Below are positions 1 through 6,189 of a DNA stretch of 8,182 bases, one piece after another. The notes below the pieces were generated by a model, which did no database searches, was not told the origin of the DNA, and was given only the letters and a program-made list of their open reading frames with translations. The stretch lies in NCBI GenBank assembly GCA_029939085.1, contig JAOZTQ010000051.1:1-8182 (forward strand), written 5' to 3'. This DNA comes from Candidatus Nanopelagicales bacterium (GTDB lineage: Bacteria; Actinomycetota; Actinomycetes; S36-B12; GCA-2699445). The stretch's first letter is position 1, and each line of letters starts with the position of its first letter. The position numbers and the translations under genes are program-made.

Positions 1-1
1 G

Positions 2-1585
2 TTAGCGAGAACGCACTCGCGTCATCGAACTCACAATCTTTCCGTGGTTGCTTGTGCGCTTACTCTTCAACCGAAACTTGTACTTCTTCGGCTTATTGGG
101 AAGGGAAATTCGGAACTTCACTCGACCTTTGGCAGAAGTTTTTGCTTTAGCTTTCGTACGCCACTTACCTTTGATCAATGTCTGACGTTTGATCGTCGTT
201 CCAGCTTCTTTGGGAATGAGCTTTCCTTTGAGGACCATAGAGCCACCAGCCCTAGGGCGCTTTTTCTTGGCCTTCACCTTGAGGGTGTATGTCTCTTCAG
301 TCTGGGGTGGCGCAGGTGCTTGTGGCGCGGGGCTGATAGATGCCAACGGAGCCAGCGCCTGGAAGAAGTTCCCCTCAGTCGAGGTTAGTTCCCAGGTAGC
401 CACACCACCGATACCGAACTCCTGCACTATTTCGGTTCTGCTAGCGGCAGTGCCCTCACCACCAAACCACACCTGCTTTTTCGCTTTGCAGTTGCGATCT
501 CTGCGATTGCCATTTCCGTCAAGGTAATAACCAGACTGGCTCTTGACGTATTCAAATGTGTACTCGCGGTGTGTCGCATCAAACTGGGGCTGAGTTCCGT
601 ACGATGCCGCGACTTCCCGCGCTCGCTGCGGTGAGAGCGAAGTCGCATCTCGATCGTTTGGTGTCCAGCCACTAGGGCAGTTGCCTGCGGTTACGACGTT
701 GTCGTTGCTATCGCGCTGGTACCAGGCTTTACCGTACTGGTGAAGTCCTACGTACACCTTGCCTTTCTGCGCTGCACCAACTTGTGCCACAGCACTGCGA
801 GCAACCTCTCGGACCCACGAATGAGGCCCAATAGGTCCAGGTCGAGACCAGGAATAGTCATAGGTCATGAGTCGGAGTCGATCAACGTTTTGCGCCAACG
901 TCGGCCAATCGAAGACGTTGTAACCGCCACCAGGATTTGGCGTTCCATCAGCATTGAAGGGCCGGTATCCCCCGGGAACCGTTATCGAAAGTAGTTTGCC
1001 TTGAGCCCTAAGCGACGCGCCCAGCCTCTGAATCATGTCGTTGAGGCGAGGACGGGTTTTATTCCAAGTTTCGGAGCCGTCGTTGAAAGCGAAGTTCTCC
1101 CAGTCAAGATCGATTCCATCGACGCCAGCCTTAACGACCCAATCAGTCAGCTGCTCAGCAAAGGCTTGTCGGCGCGAAGCCTTTGCTAAATAGTTCGATA
1201 GTTCGCGGCGCCGGTTTGCATCGAGATCGGTATGAGTGGCGAAAACCAGAATTCCCTGGTCTTGCAGACCTTTACGAGCCGCATCAAATTTACTGTTGGT
1301 CCAAGGAGTGGCCGTATCAGACTGGCACCGGCCACCGGCCGTTGTGCAAATTGGACGCTGCGTTCCAGCCCAGTGCCACCAGAAAATGTTGACTTCCCCC
1401 AAAACACCGCCGCTACTTTGAGCAACCTCAATCATTTTCGAGGCGTCATGCCAGTACCCAAACCAACCGCTTACGGCACGGGATCGATCTGCCGCACCTG
1501 CAGTTTGCGGCAACAACAAACCCGCGACCAAGGCGCCCAGAACGACCAAGAGCAATCTGCGAAATTTTGTCCTGCGCACCGACAC
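2..1585 (-). CDS. Secreted glycoside hydrolase family 18 (chitinase-like) with basic C-terminal domain
   Basis: Predicted exported GH18 enzyme of 527 aa, expected to cut beta-1,4-linked N-acetylglucosamine polymers (chitin or related wall glycans) by substrate-assisted catalysis. Residues 1-31 form a Sec-type signal peptide: basic start, leucine/valine core, AGA-A cleavage site. The barrel spans about 38-412. The GH18 signature DGIDLDWE lies at 156-163, so all four residues of DxxDxDxE are present and E163 is the likely acid. MTYDY at 240-244 is the conserved Tyr-Asp strand, and W398 in ATWEL fits the late-barrel tryptophan. A Pro/Ala linker (about 415-431) leads to a roughly 95-residue tail (433-527) that is about one third Lys/Arg with almost no acidic residues; this may bind anionic wall polymers (inference). 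The start is GTG with GGGAGG (minus strand, 1591-1596) five nt upstream. The stop is TAA at 2-4, so the gene is complete. It is divergent from dacB. Substrate is not determinable from sequence; the fold assignment is firm. Confidence 0.9.
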   Translation of the reverse strand: MSVRRTKFRRLLLVVLGALVAGLLLPQTAGAADRSRAVSGWFGYWHDASKMIEVAQSSGGVLGEVNIFWWHWAGTQRPICTTAGGRCQSDTATPWTNSKFDAARKGLQDQGILVFATHTDLDANRRRELSNYLAKASRRQAFAEQLTDWVVKAGVDGIDLDWENFAFNDGSETWNKTRPRLNDMIQRLGASLRAQGKLLSITVPGGYRPFNADGTPNPGGGYNVFDWPTLAQNVDRLRLMTYDYSWSRPGPIGPHSWVREVARSAVAQVGAAQKGKVYVGLHQYGKAWYQRDSNDNVVTAGNCPSGWTPNDRDATSLSPQRAREVAASYGTQPQFDATHREYTFEYVKSQSGYYLDGNGNRRDRNCKAKKQVWFGGEGTAASRTEIVQEFGIGGVATWELTSTEGNFFQALAPLASISPAPQAPAPPQTEETYTLKVKAKKKRPRAGGSMVLKGKLIPKEAGTTIKRQTLIKGKWRTKAKAKTSAKGRVKFRISLPNKPKKYKFRLKSKRTSNHGKIVSSMTRVRSR

Positions 1586-1648
1586 AGCTTCCTCCCACTC
1601 AACTGATCGTCCTCGGGGACTTGTTCCCGGTTGAGATTTTTCTTTTCG

Positions 1649-1666
1649 GGATCTTCGTTGAGATCC
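1649..1666. repeat. Small inverted repeat in the GH18/dacB divergent region
   Basis: GGATCT (1649-1654) and AGATCC (1661-1666) form a perfect 6-bp inverted repeat around a 6-nt loop. It lies 64 nt upstream of the GH18 start codon, so it could be a leader hairpin of that gene or an operator in the 222-nt shared promoter region (1586-1807). I found no convincing -35/-10 pair for either gene there. A 6-bp repeat is only weakly significant. Confidence 0.25.
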
Positions 1667-1807
1667 ACGATCCTGCCGCTAACACAAGTATGAGGCTTTG
1701 CGTCGGCAAAAAGTTCCATCATTACCGCGAGTCACTGAACTCTCCGATAAACGTTCGAGTCGCACAACAGTTACCAGGAATCCACGGAATCGAAGTACAG
1801 TCGCCGG

Positions 1808-3289
1808 GTGTTGGGAGCAACTACCTCAGTATTTGGTAAAGCACGGCGGATGATGGCGCTACTAGGCGCCGGTGTGGCGCTGATAGCAACTTTACTTGTT
1901 GCGCCACCTCAGGCCGAAGCCAAAGTGCCGGTTTGGCCTGCGGGCGTCAAGGCGGCACTGCCGGTCAACTTGCAGTTACCGGCCAAGATTTCGACCGGGC
2001 GCTATCTGAAAAAGATGCGGAAACGAATGAAGAAACGTTCTCGCAAGCGGGATCTCGGGCGAGATGTCTCGGTTTTTGTCGCCGACTTACAGACGGGTAA
2101 GCGCGTCTTTAGCCGCAGAGCTCGGAACTCGCAGATTCCAGCATCTGTTATGAAATCTGCGACCGCGCTGAGCGTCCTGTCCGCACGTGGCGCCTACTAC
2201 CAGTTCACGACCAAGGTAATTCGCTCCGGCAACACGTTGACCCTGGTCGGTGGCGGTGACCCGCTTTTGGAGTCAGCCGACCTCAGAGAGTTGGCGAGCC
2301 GCACTGCCATTGCAGTTCGTGAATACGGTGAGCCGACAACGAAACTTCAAATCCAGTTTGACGACTCGCTCTTTGAGTGGCCTACCAGTCCGGCAGGATG
2401 GCTCTCCAACTACTATCCCTCCTATGCAAAAAAACCCTTCGGTTTGACGCGTCGTTGGGTCAGTGCAACTGATGGTGCCCAAGATGCGGCAGCCTACTTC
2501 CGAAAAATTCTGCGCGAACAAGAGGGTTTGTCGGTCAATCGCGGCGTGACACGTGTGGGACCAGATGGGTACGAAGCCGCGCCAGGCTCATATCCGGACC
2601 CTAACTCAGTACCGGCCACAACCCCTCCGGGATCACCGACGCCAAATCCCGATCCTGCAGCCCCACAGAACCCGGAACCAGTTCAGGAACCCGTCCCGGC
2701 GACGCCACAAGTACCACTGACGCCCACACTTATTGCGCAGTTTGACGAGCACACAGTGGCGGATGCGGTCAACGCGATGATGCCAGCTTCAGATAACTCA
2801 ATTGCAGAGAATCTCATTCGTCACGTCGCAGCTGCTCGGGGCACCTCAACTTCAACCGAGGGCGCTGCTGCAGCAGTAACCGCAGAGTTGAAGGCGCTGC
2901 AGGTACCACTTCGCAACACCCGGATTGTTGATGGCAGCGGACTTTCACGTCAAAACTCAATGTCTGCCAAGACCGCGGCTGCTATCAATCGGGCCATGAT
3001 GGATCCAAGTCGTCCCGATCTCGCGGCCGCAGTTTTTGCGATGCCGCGCGCGGGAGTGAGCGGTACGCTCAAGTCTCGATTTGGATCGAAAAAAACCAAA
3101 TGCGCCCGCGATAAGGTTTCAGCAAAAACCGGGACCTTACGATCGGTTGTAACCCTCTCAGGTGTTGCCGCAGGCAAAGACGGTCGCCCCAGAGTGTTTT
3201 CTATCTTGATCAATAACTACCGAAGCTACACCTCTACGGCTCGCTACTGGATCGATTCTATGGGGGCTGCCATTTCTGGCTGTCGCTAA
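1808..3289 (+). CDS. dacB: D-alanyl-D-alanine carboxypeptidase/endopeptidase, PBP4 type (peptidase S13)
   Basis: A 493-aa exported penicillin-binding protein that trims the terminal D-Ala of peptidoglycan stem peptides and, in some relatives, cuts 3-4 cross-links. The three serine-DD-peptidase motifs are in order: SVMK at 113-116 (S113 nucleophile), SDN at 328-330 and KTG at 440-442. VDGSGLSRQN at 374-383 is also typical of the S13 family. A signal peptide covers about 1-38 (PQAEA before K39). The GTG start at 1808 is preferred over ATG at 1850, because the shorter form would lose the KARR charges in front of the hydrophobic core. No strong ribosome-binding site is seen at either, so the start is uncertain. 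Two oddities: residues 68-81 hold 11 Lys/Arg in 14, and 259-306 hold 18 prolines in 48, inserted in the wide interval between SxxK and SxN. The gene is divergent from GH18, and its end lies 7 nt from the end of the convergent IclR gene. Confidence 0.93.
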   Translation: MLGATTSVFGKARRMMALLGAGVALIATLLVAPPQAEAKVPVWPAGVKAALPVNLQLPAKISTGRYLKKMRKRMKKRSRKRDLGRDVSVFVADLQTGKRVFSRRARNSQIPASVMKSATALSVLSARGAYYQFTTKVIRSGNTLTLVGGGDPLLESADLRELASRTAIAVREYGEPTTKLQIQFDDSLFEWPTSPAGWLSNYYPSYAKKPFGLTRRWVSATDGAQDAAAYFRKILREQEGLSVNRGVTRVGPDGYEAAPGSYPDPNSVPATTPPGSPTPNPDPAAPQNPEPVQEPVPATPQVPLTPTLIAQFDEHTVADAVNAMMPASDNSIAENLIRHVAAARGTSTSTEGAAAAVTAELKALQVPLRNTRIVDGSGLSRQNSMSAKTAAAINRAMMDPSRPDLAAAVFAMPRAGVSGTLKSRFGSKKTKCARDKVSAKTGTLRSVVTLSGVAAGKDGRPRVFSILINNYRSYTSTARYWIDSMGAAISGCR

Positions 3290-3296
3290 CTCAGTC

Positions 3297-3941
3297 CTAA
3301 TGCAGCGCGCGGGCAATTTCTGCTGCCGCGCCAACGAGTTTCGGTCCAACCAGTGCAGTATCGAGTTCCGACATGGATACCACTCCTACAGAAGCTTCAA
3401 CGCCTGGTACTCCCAGAATCGGTGCAGCTATCGCATAGCCACCGTGAGCGGGATCGCCACCAGAGATGACCCAACCTGCGTCGAGCGGCCGCCCTTCAGC
3501 CCGCGTAGCCAGCGCTGCCCTTCCGGCTACTCCCCTATCGAGCGGAGCCCGGTTACCCGCACGGAGAGTGCTGGGCTGCTCTTGCCGTGCCGGCTCTACG
3601 ACCGCGACGACAACTGCATCCGAGCCGTCCACCAGGGTTAGGTGAGCCGTTGCGCTGAACTGTTCGGAGAGTCTGCGTAGTGCTGGAACCGCAGCATCGC
3701 GAACCATACCTTGCACATGGCGCGCGAGAGTCAGGGCTGCGAGGCCCAACCGGCACCTGTTGCCGCTGCCCCGTCGAAGCAGACCGTGTTGCTCAAGCGT
3801 GACGACTAAGCGGTAGACGATCGTGCGGCTGACATCTAGTTCACGCGCTAACTGAGTAACTGTGAGTCCCTCTGGATGATCGGCTAAAACTTCCAGCACC
3901 TGTAGGCCACGATCCAGTGTTTGGCTTGTTTCAGCAGGCAT
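3297..3941 (-). CDS. IclR-family transcriptional regulator
   Basis: A DNA-binding regulator of the IclR family (214 aa from ATG at 3941). Counting from the GTG at 3947, a winged helix-turn-helix occupies about 10-62, starting at the typical TLDRGLQVLEVL and including GLTVTQLARELDVSRTIVYRL. The C-terminal effector domain follows, with the family landmark GNRAPLDRGVAGRAALA at 131-147 and GYAIAAPI at 170-177. Members usually bind a small metabolite and repress or activate a nearby catabolic operon. Here no obvious catabolic operon adjoins, so target and ligand are unknown; autoregulation is possible. Two in-frame starts lie 6 nt apart: GTG (3947) and ATG (3941). I chose ATG because a G-run sits 5 nt upstream, but GTG is served by AAGGAAG. 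The gene lies 86 nt after the DUF3039 stop on the same strand, so co-transcription is possible, and its end is convergent with dacB. The protein is slightly shorter than the usual 240-260 aa, mostly in the C-terminal domain. Confidence 0.88.
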   Translation of the reverse strand: MPAETSQTLDRGLQVLEVLADHPEGLTVTQLARELDVSRTIVYRLVVTLEQHGLLRRGSGNRCRLGLAALTLARHVQGMVRDAAVPALRRLSEQFSATAHLTLVDGSDAVVVAVVEPARQEQPSTLRAGNRAPLDRGVAGRAALATRAEGRPLDAGWVISGGDPAHGGYAIAAPILGVPGVEASVGVVSMSELDTALVGPKLVGAAAEIARALH

Positions 3942-3946
3942 GGTCA

Positions 3947-3969
3947 CCCCCCATCTTCCTTCTCCCCTC
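3947..3969 (-). promoter_or_regulatory. Purine-rich ribosome-binding tract with nested starts of the IclR gene
   Basis: On the minus strand, an almost uninterrupted purine tract precedes the IclR gene. It contains AAGGAAG (3955-3961) and a run of six G (3947-3952). The G-run overlaps the first G of the GTG codon and sits 5 nt from ATG 3941. Either start could be used, giving proteins that differ by two residues (MT). Sequence alone does not decide between them. Confidence 0.4.
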
Positions 3970-4033
3970 AGTCCCTACATGTTTCTTTCTCATCATGACT
4001 ATGTCCCACAACTGCTCAGCCCGCCACTGCACC

Positions 4034-4303
4034 TCAGTTATCTCCGTCACCACCAGGGGGCAGACCCTCGAAGATCCGCTGGCAGTCGGGACAGACTGGG
4101 TAGCGTGATGGATCTCTCGTGGGCGTCCAGACCTTCCCGCAAAGAGCACGAACCGGTTCCCCAGTTACGGCCGACTCGACAATCTTGTCTTTCGGCACGT
4201 AGTGCGCGAACCGCTCGTGATCGCCACTGTCGGTTGAATGGGTTTCCGGGTCAGCAACTAGGGTGTCGCCCAGCTCTGGTGATTCCAGCGGTGCATCGCT
4301 CAT
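4034..4303 (-). CDS. DUF3039 family protein (small putative zinc-binding protein)
   Basis: An 89-aa protein matching the actinobacterial DUF3039 family, whose function is not established. The family core runs from about residue 30 to 79: ERFAHYVPKDKI, then SAVTGEPVRALCGKVW (44-59), then the CPDC knuckle. C55, C71 and C74, possibly with H34, look like ligands of one zinc ion (inference from spacing; not shown for the family as far as I know). The N-terminal 29 residues are acidic and probably disordered, and the end (GGDGDN) is also flexible. There is no signal peptide or membrane segment, so it is likely cytoplasmic. The start is ATG with GGTGGAG immediately upstream, at short spacing. It lies 47 nt downstream of yqgE on the same strand, which suggests one transcript. 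IclR follows after 86 nt. Confidence 0.85.
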   Translation of the reverse strand: MSDAPLESPELGDTLVADPETHSTDSGDHERFAHYVPKDKIVESAVTGEPVRALCGKVWTPTRDPSRYPVCPDCQRIFEGLPPGGDGDN

Positions 4304-4350
4304 AACTCCACCATATGCAATAACCGGTCACTCTGCCCTAATTGGCCTAC

Positions 4351-4926
4351 CTAGTTCGTCGCAGGAAGTTCGGGCAGTGTGCTCCACAAGCGTGTCGGGT
4401 CCGGTTGCCGCCTTAGTACCTGTGACCACAACACCTCGGGCTCCGGCGCGAAAAGATCTTGCGGTTGGCCGGCGACCACGTGCCAATCGTCACGAGTTAT
4501 TTCCGATAGGAGTTGTCCGGCACCCCAACCGGCGTATCCAACAAATATCTGTAGTTGCCGACTTGACGGCGGTTCCTCATCTTTTTCCAAATCGATTAGT
4601 CGGACTCCGGGTCCCCCTAATTCATCGGGTAGGGGTAAGGCATTAGCGTCTTCAGCTAGGGCGAGGATGGAGTTCGTTGCCACCGGTCCGCCATTCCGCA
4701 CTCGAGCCGCCAAGGCCCATACGGGAACATCTAGATCTCGACTCGAGACATCACTCGAACGGTTAACAATCACTCCGGCGCTGCCCTCATCATCGTGTTG
4801 CAGCATGTAAATCAACGTGCGGCGAAAGTTTGGATCTTGCAGCGACGGAGAGGCCACCAAAAAATCGCCGGGGCGTGGAATTCGAGGTCGCGGTCGTCGC
4901 AACCTATCGAGACCTAAACCTTGCAT
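4351..4926 (-). CDS. yqgE: YqgE/AlgH family protein (UPF0301)
   Basis: A 191-aa cytoplasmic protein of the YqgE/AlgH family. The biochemical role is not firmly known; AlgH was first linked to alginate regulation in Pseudomonas. Landmarks are the opening strand and helix GDFLVASPSLQDPNFRRTL (20-38), GSAGVIVNRSS (48-58), NGGPV (78-82) and the signature GYAGWGAGQLLSEI (130-143). The reading frame stays open upstream to 5289, but that part only mirrors thioredoxin on the other strand. ATG 4926 gives the expected family N-terminus. No Shine-Dalgarno motif precedes this ATG, so translation may be leaderless or begin at TTG codon 9 (uncertain). Residues 8-19 form an unusual Arg/Pro-rich lead-in (RLRRPRPRIPRP). 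It is divergent from thioredoxin (121 nt between starts) and is followed by DUF3039 after 47 nt, so it probably heads a small operon. Confidence 0.9.
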   Translation of the reverse strand: MQGLGLDRLRRPRPRIPRPGDFLVASPSLQDPNFRRTLIYMLQHDDEGSAGVIVNRSSDVSSRDLDVPVWALAARVRNGGPVATNSILALAEDANALPLPDELGGPGVRLIDLEKDEEPPSSRQLQIFVGYAGWGAGQLLSEITRDDWHVVAGQPQDLFAPEPEVLWSQVLRRQPDPTRLWSTLPELPATN

Positions 4927-4960
4927 GGCACTAGTGTGACGGCATAACGCGATTTCAGCC

Positions 4961-5012
4961 CGTCGGGAATGGACCGCCCCCGCCCGACGTTTAAAGCGGT
5001 AGTAACGGGGGC
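4961..5012 (+). promoter_or_regulatory. Interleaved inverted repeats (possible H-type pseudoknot) between yqgE and thioredoxin
   Basis: Two perfect 7-bp inverted repeats interlock in A-B-A'-B' order. A is CGTCGGG (4961-4967) with A' CCCGACG (4983-4989). B is GCCCCCG (4976-4982) with B' CGGGGGC (5006-5012). As RNA this is an H-type pseudoknot: loop 1 of 8 nt, no spacer between B and A' (allowing coaxial stacking), loop 3 of 16 nt. A' and B' sit upstream of the thioredoxin ribosome-binding site (GGAG 5038-5041). A leader beginning left of 4961 would carry the whole element; the complement could do the same in the yqgE leader. Alternatively these are operator half-sites: the A arms are 22 bp centre to centre, about two helical turns. 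ACCGC (4973-4977) with GCGGT (4996-5000) is a weaker competing stem. The repeats are certain; any function is inference. Confidence 0.4.
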
Positions 5013-5047
5013 ATACATAAGCACAAAGCACAAGGCTGGAGATTGAG

Positions 5048-5428
5048 ATGGCAACGGTAGAGCTCAGCGAAGATACCTTCACAAAAACGATTGAAGACAA
5101 CAATATTGTCCTGATCGACTTTTGGGCCGAGTGGTGTGGTCCGTGCCGGACTTTCGGACCGGTTTTCGAGAAAATCAGCGACGAGTTTCCGGGCGTAGTT
5201 TTCGGCAAAGTGAATACCGAAGAAGAACAGCAAATAGCCGGCTCCTTCAGCATTACGTCGATACCTACTTTGATGGCGATTCGCGACAATGTCGTGCTTT
5301 ACGCCGAGGCTGGCGCACTCCCCGAGCCCGCACTTCGCGATCTTGTCACTCGAGTCCAGGAAGTAGATATGGATGCAGTGCGCAGTGAACTCGCGAAACA
5401 GTCGGAGCAATCAGGCGATACCGAGTGA
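5048..5428 (+). CDS. trxA: Thioredoxin (mycobacterial TrxB-like)
   Basis: A 126-aa cytoplasmic thiol-disulfide oxidoreductase that reduces protein disulfides using electrons from thioredoxin reductase. The active site is WCGPC at 29-33 (C30 attacking, C33 resolving) in the context DFWAEWCGPC. The conserved cis-proline is P73 in SIPTL. The C-terminal part AGALPEPALRDLV followed by EVDMDAVR resembles the actinobacterial type represented by M. tuberculosis TrxB (Rv1471, recalled from memory) rather than the classical 105-108 aa form; about 15-20 extra residues extend beyond the fold. No signal peptide is present. The start is ATG 5048 with GGAG at 5038-5041, six nt upstream. It is divergent from yqgE, across an intergenic region with interleaved inverted repeats. 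Its last 18 bp overlap the convergent WhiB gene, so full read-through transcripts would be antisense to each other. The symbol is a family name; the true orthologue group was not checked. Confidence 0.95.
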   Translation: MATVELSEDTFTKTIEDNNIVLIDFWAEWCGPCRTFGPVFEKISDEFPGVVFGKVNTEEEQQIAGSFSITSIPTLMAIRDNVVLYAEAGALPEPALRDLVTRVQEVDMDAVRSELAKQSEQSGDTE

Positions 5429-5782
5429 TCGAGCCGAAATAGCGGCAGCAATGTCGTCGGCGCACATGTCGGCACCCTCACCCCGCTGGCGAGGATACTC
5501 GGCGATTGCGATTCTCGCGTAGATGCGTTCGCGGTCTTCCTCAGTCAGGCCGCCCCAAACGCCGTAAGGCTCTCGGGATCTGATTGCGTAGTCCGCACAC
5601 TCGATTCGGACTGGACAGCGCGCACATACGGCCTTGGCCGCTCGATCTCGCCGCAACCGCGCCAAACCCCGCTCATTCGGGGGGTGGAAGAAGAGGGTGT
5701 CATCTGCCTCCCGGCATGCGCCGCTGTCCTGCCACTGCCAGGTTGCATCTTTGGGAACCTGAGCCAATGGCTGCTGCGGCAT
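5411..5782 (-). CDS. WhiB-family iron-sulfur transcriptional regulator (WhiB3/WhiD-like)
   Basis: A 123-aa WhiB-like protein. These bind a [4Fe-4S] cluster through four cysteines, usually partner the principal sigma factor, and respond to O2, NO or redox state. The cysteines are C23, C53, C56 and C62 (C-x29-C-x2-C-x5-C), followed by the GVWGG turn at 74-78. The N-terminus starting MPQ, the FFHP-x-x-ERG-x-AR segment (31-42) and EPYGVWGGLTE (71-81) match the WhiB3/WhiD subgroup better than WhiB1, WhiB2 or WhiB4 (from memory of those proteins). The tail (92-123) differs from WhiB3: it lacks an obvious strongly basic DNA-binding stretch and has an extra cysteine, C107. The start is ATG with GGAGG five nt upstream. 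The 3' end overlaps the thioredoxin gene tail to tail by 18 bp. A candidate promoter lies at 5824-5852. WhiB3 is associated with redox and lipid control, and WhiD with sporulation septation; which applies here is unknown. Confidence 0.93.
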   Translation of the reverse strand: MPQQPLAQVPKDATWQWQDSGACREADDTLFFHPPNERGLARLRRDRAAKAVCARCPVRIECADYAIRSREPYGVWGGLTEEDRERIYARIAIAEYPRQRGEGADMCADDIAAAISARSLGIA

Positions 5783-6126
5783 CTGAGCCTCCGAGGTGAG
5801 TAGTCGATCTTGATCTCACTTGTAGTAAACATCCCTGGGAAGCACCTGTCACTAGGTTTTACGGGATATCCACTTTCGCTTTTGGGATTTCACCCTTTGG
5901 TCGGATTTGCCCTGTCTGATTTGAGCTATTTCGTAAACCGCATCCGACAAATCGGACATTTATCGCAAAGGCTGTCGATCCGCGACGAACTGAATATCTG
6001 GCCGAAATTTGATAAGCGAAATCTAAAGTTTCATCAACACCAATCTCGAGAAAATCCAAAGTTCTAACTCGACCCGAAGTCTCTTGTTCCCGCAGGAACT
6101 CCGGGCTGAATGTGATCACTAAAGAC
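5783..6126. other. AT-richer intergenic stretch upstream of the WhiB gene, no convincing gene
   Basis: Between the WhiB start and the transporter terminator I see no credible coding region. A TTG-initiated 85-codon frame (5810-6067, +) has no domain, no ribosome-binding site and a low-complexity look. Short dyads are present: TCCGA-CAAA-TCGGA (5943-5956), GTTCC-CGCA-GGAAC (6086-6099) and the palindrome GTGATCAC (6112-6119). The right-hand end of the WhiB upstream region is long enough to hold additional regulator sites, but no specific motif can be named. Confidence 0.5.
5824..5852 (-). promoter_or_regulatory. Candidate promoter of the WhiB gene
   Basis: On the minus strand, GTGACA (5847-5852, five of six to TTGACA) is followed by 17 nt and TTTACT (5824-5829, four of six to TATAAT). 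The start point would be near 5817, giving a leader of about 35 nt that includes the GGAGG ribosome-binding site. Spacing is ideal but the -10 is imperfect, so this is a candidate only. Confidence 0.35.
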
Positions 6127-6162
6127 CAGTGGGTCCCACCATTCTCCTGGCGGGACCCACTG
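6127..6162 (-). terminator. Rho-independent-like hairpin after the YfcC transporter
   Basis: CAGTGGGTCCC (6127-6137) and GGGACCCACTG (6152-6162) are an 11-bp perfect inverted repeat. After one mismatch the stem continues with 3 bp (CCA/TGG) around a 6-nt loop. Read on the minus strand it begins 28 nt after the transporter stop codon and is followed by a short weak T-containing run (GGTCTTTAG). The missing long T tract is common in actinobacterial terminators. It is by far the strongest simple hairpin in the window. Confidence 0.75.
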
Positions 6163-6189
6163 ATGTGTTGGTCGAAACTTTTCAGTCGA

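Noticed and set aside
3280..3310. Bidirectional terminator between dacB and the IclR gene
   Set aside because: Only 7 nt separate the stop codons and no stable inverted repeat is visible there.
4927..5289. N-terminal extension of the YqgE frame giving a 312-residue protein
   Set aside because: The extra 121 codons run antisense through the thioredoxin gene and resemble no YqgE N-terminus; the family start is reached at ATG 4926.
4991..5410. 139-codon minus-strand frame over thioredoxin
   Set aside because: Antisense to a clear thioredoxin coding region; its sequence shows no family features.
6009..6037. TTGAT...ATCAA as an FNR-type box
   Set aside because: The half-sites are separated by 19 nt rather than 4, so this does not fit an FNR site.
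5810..6067. 85-codon frame in the WhiB-YfcC intergenic region
   Set aside because: TTG start without ribosome-binding site, no recognisable motif, and overlap with the likely WhiB promoter; treated as chance.
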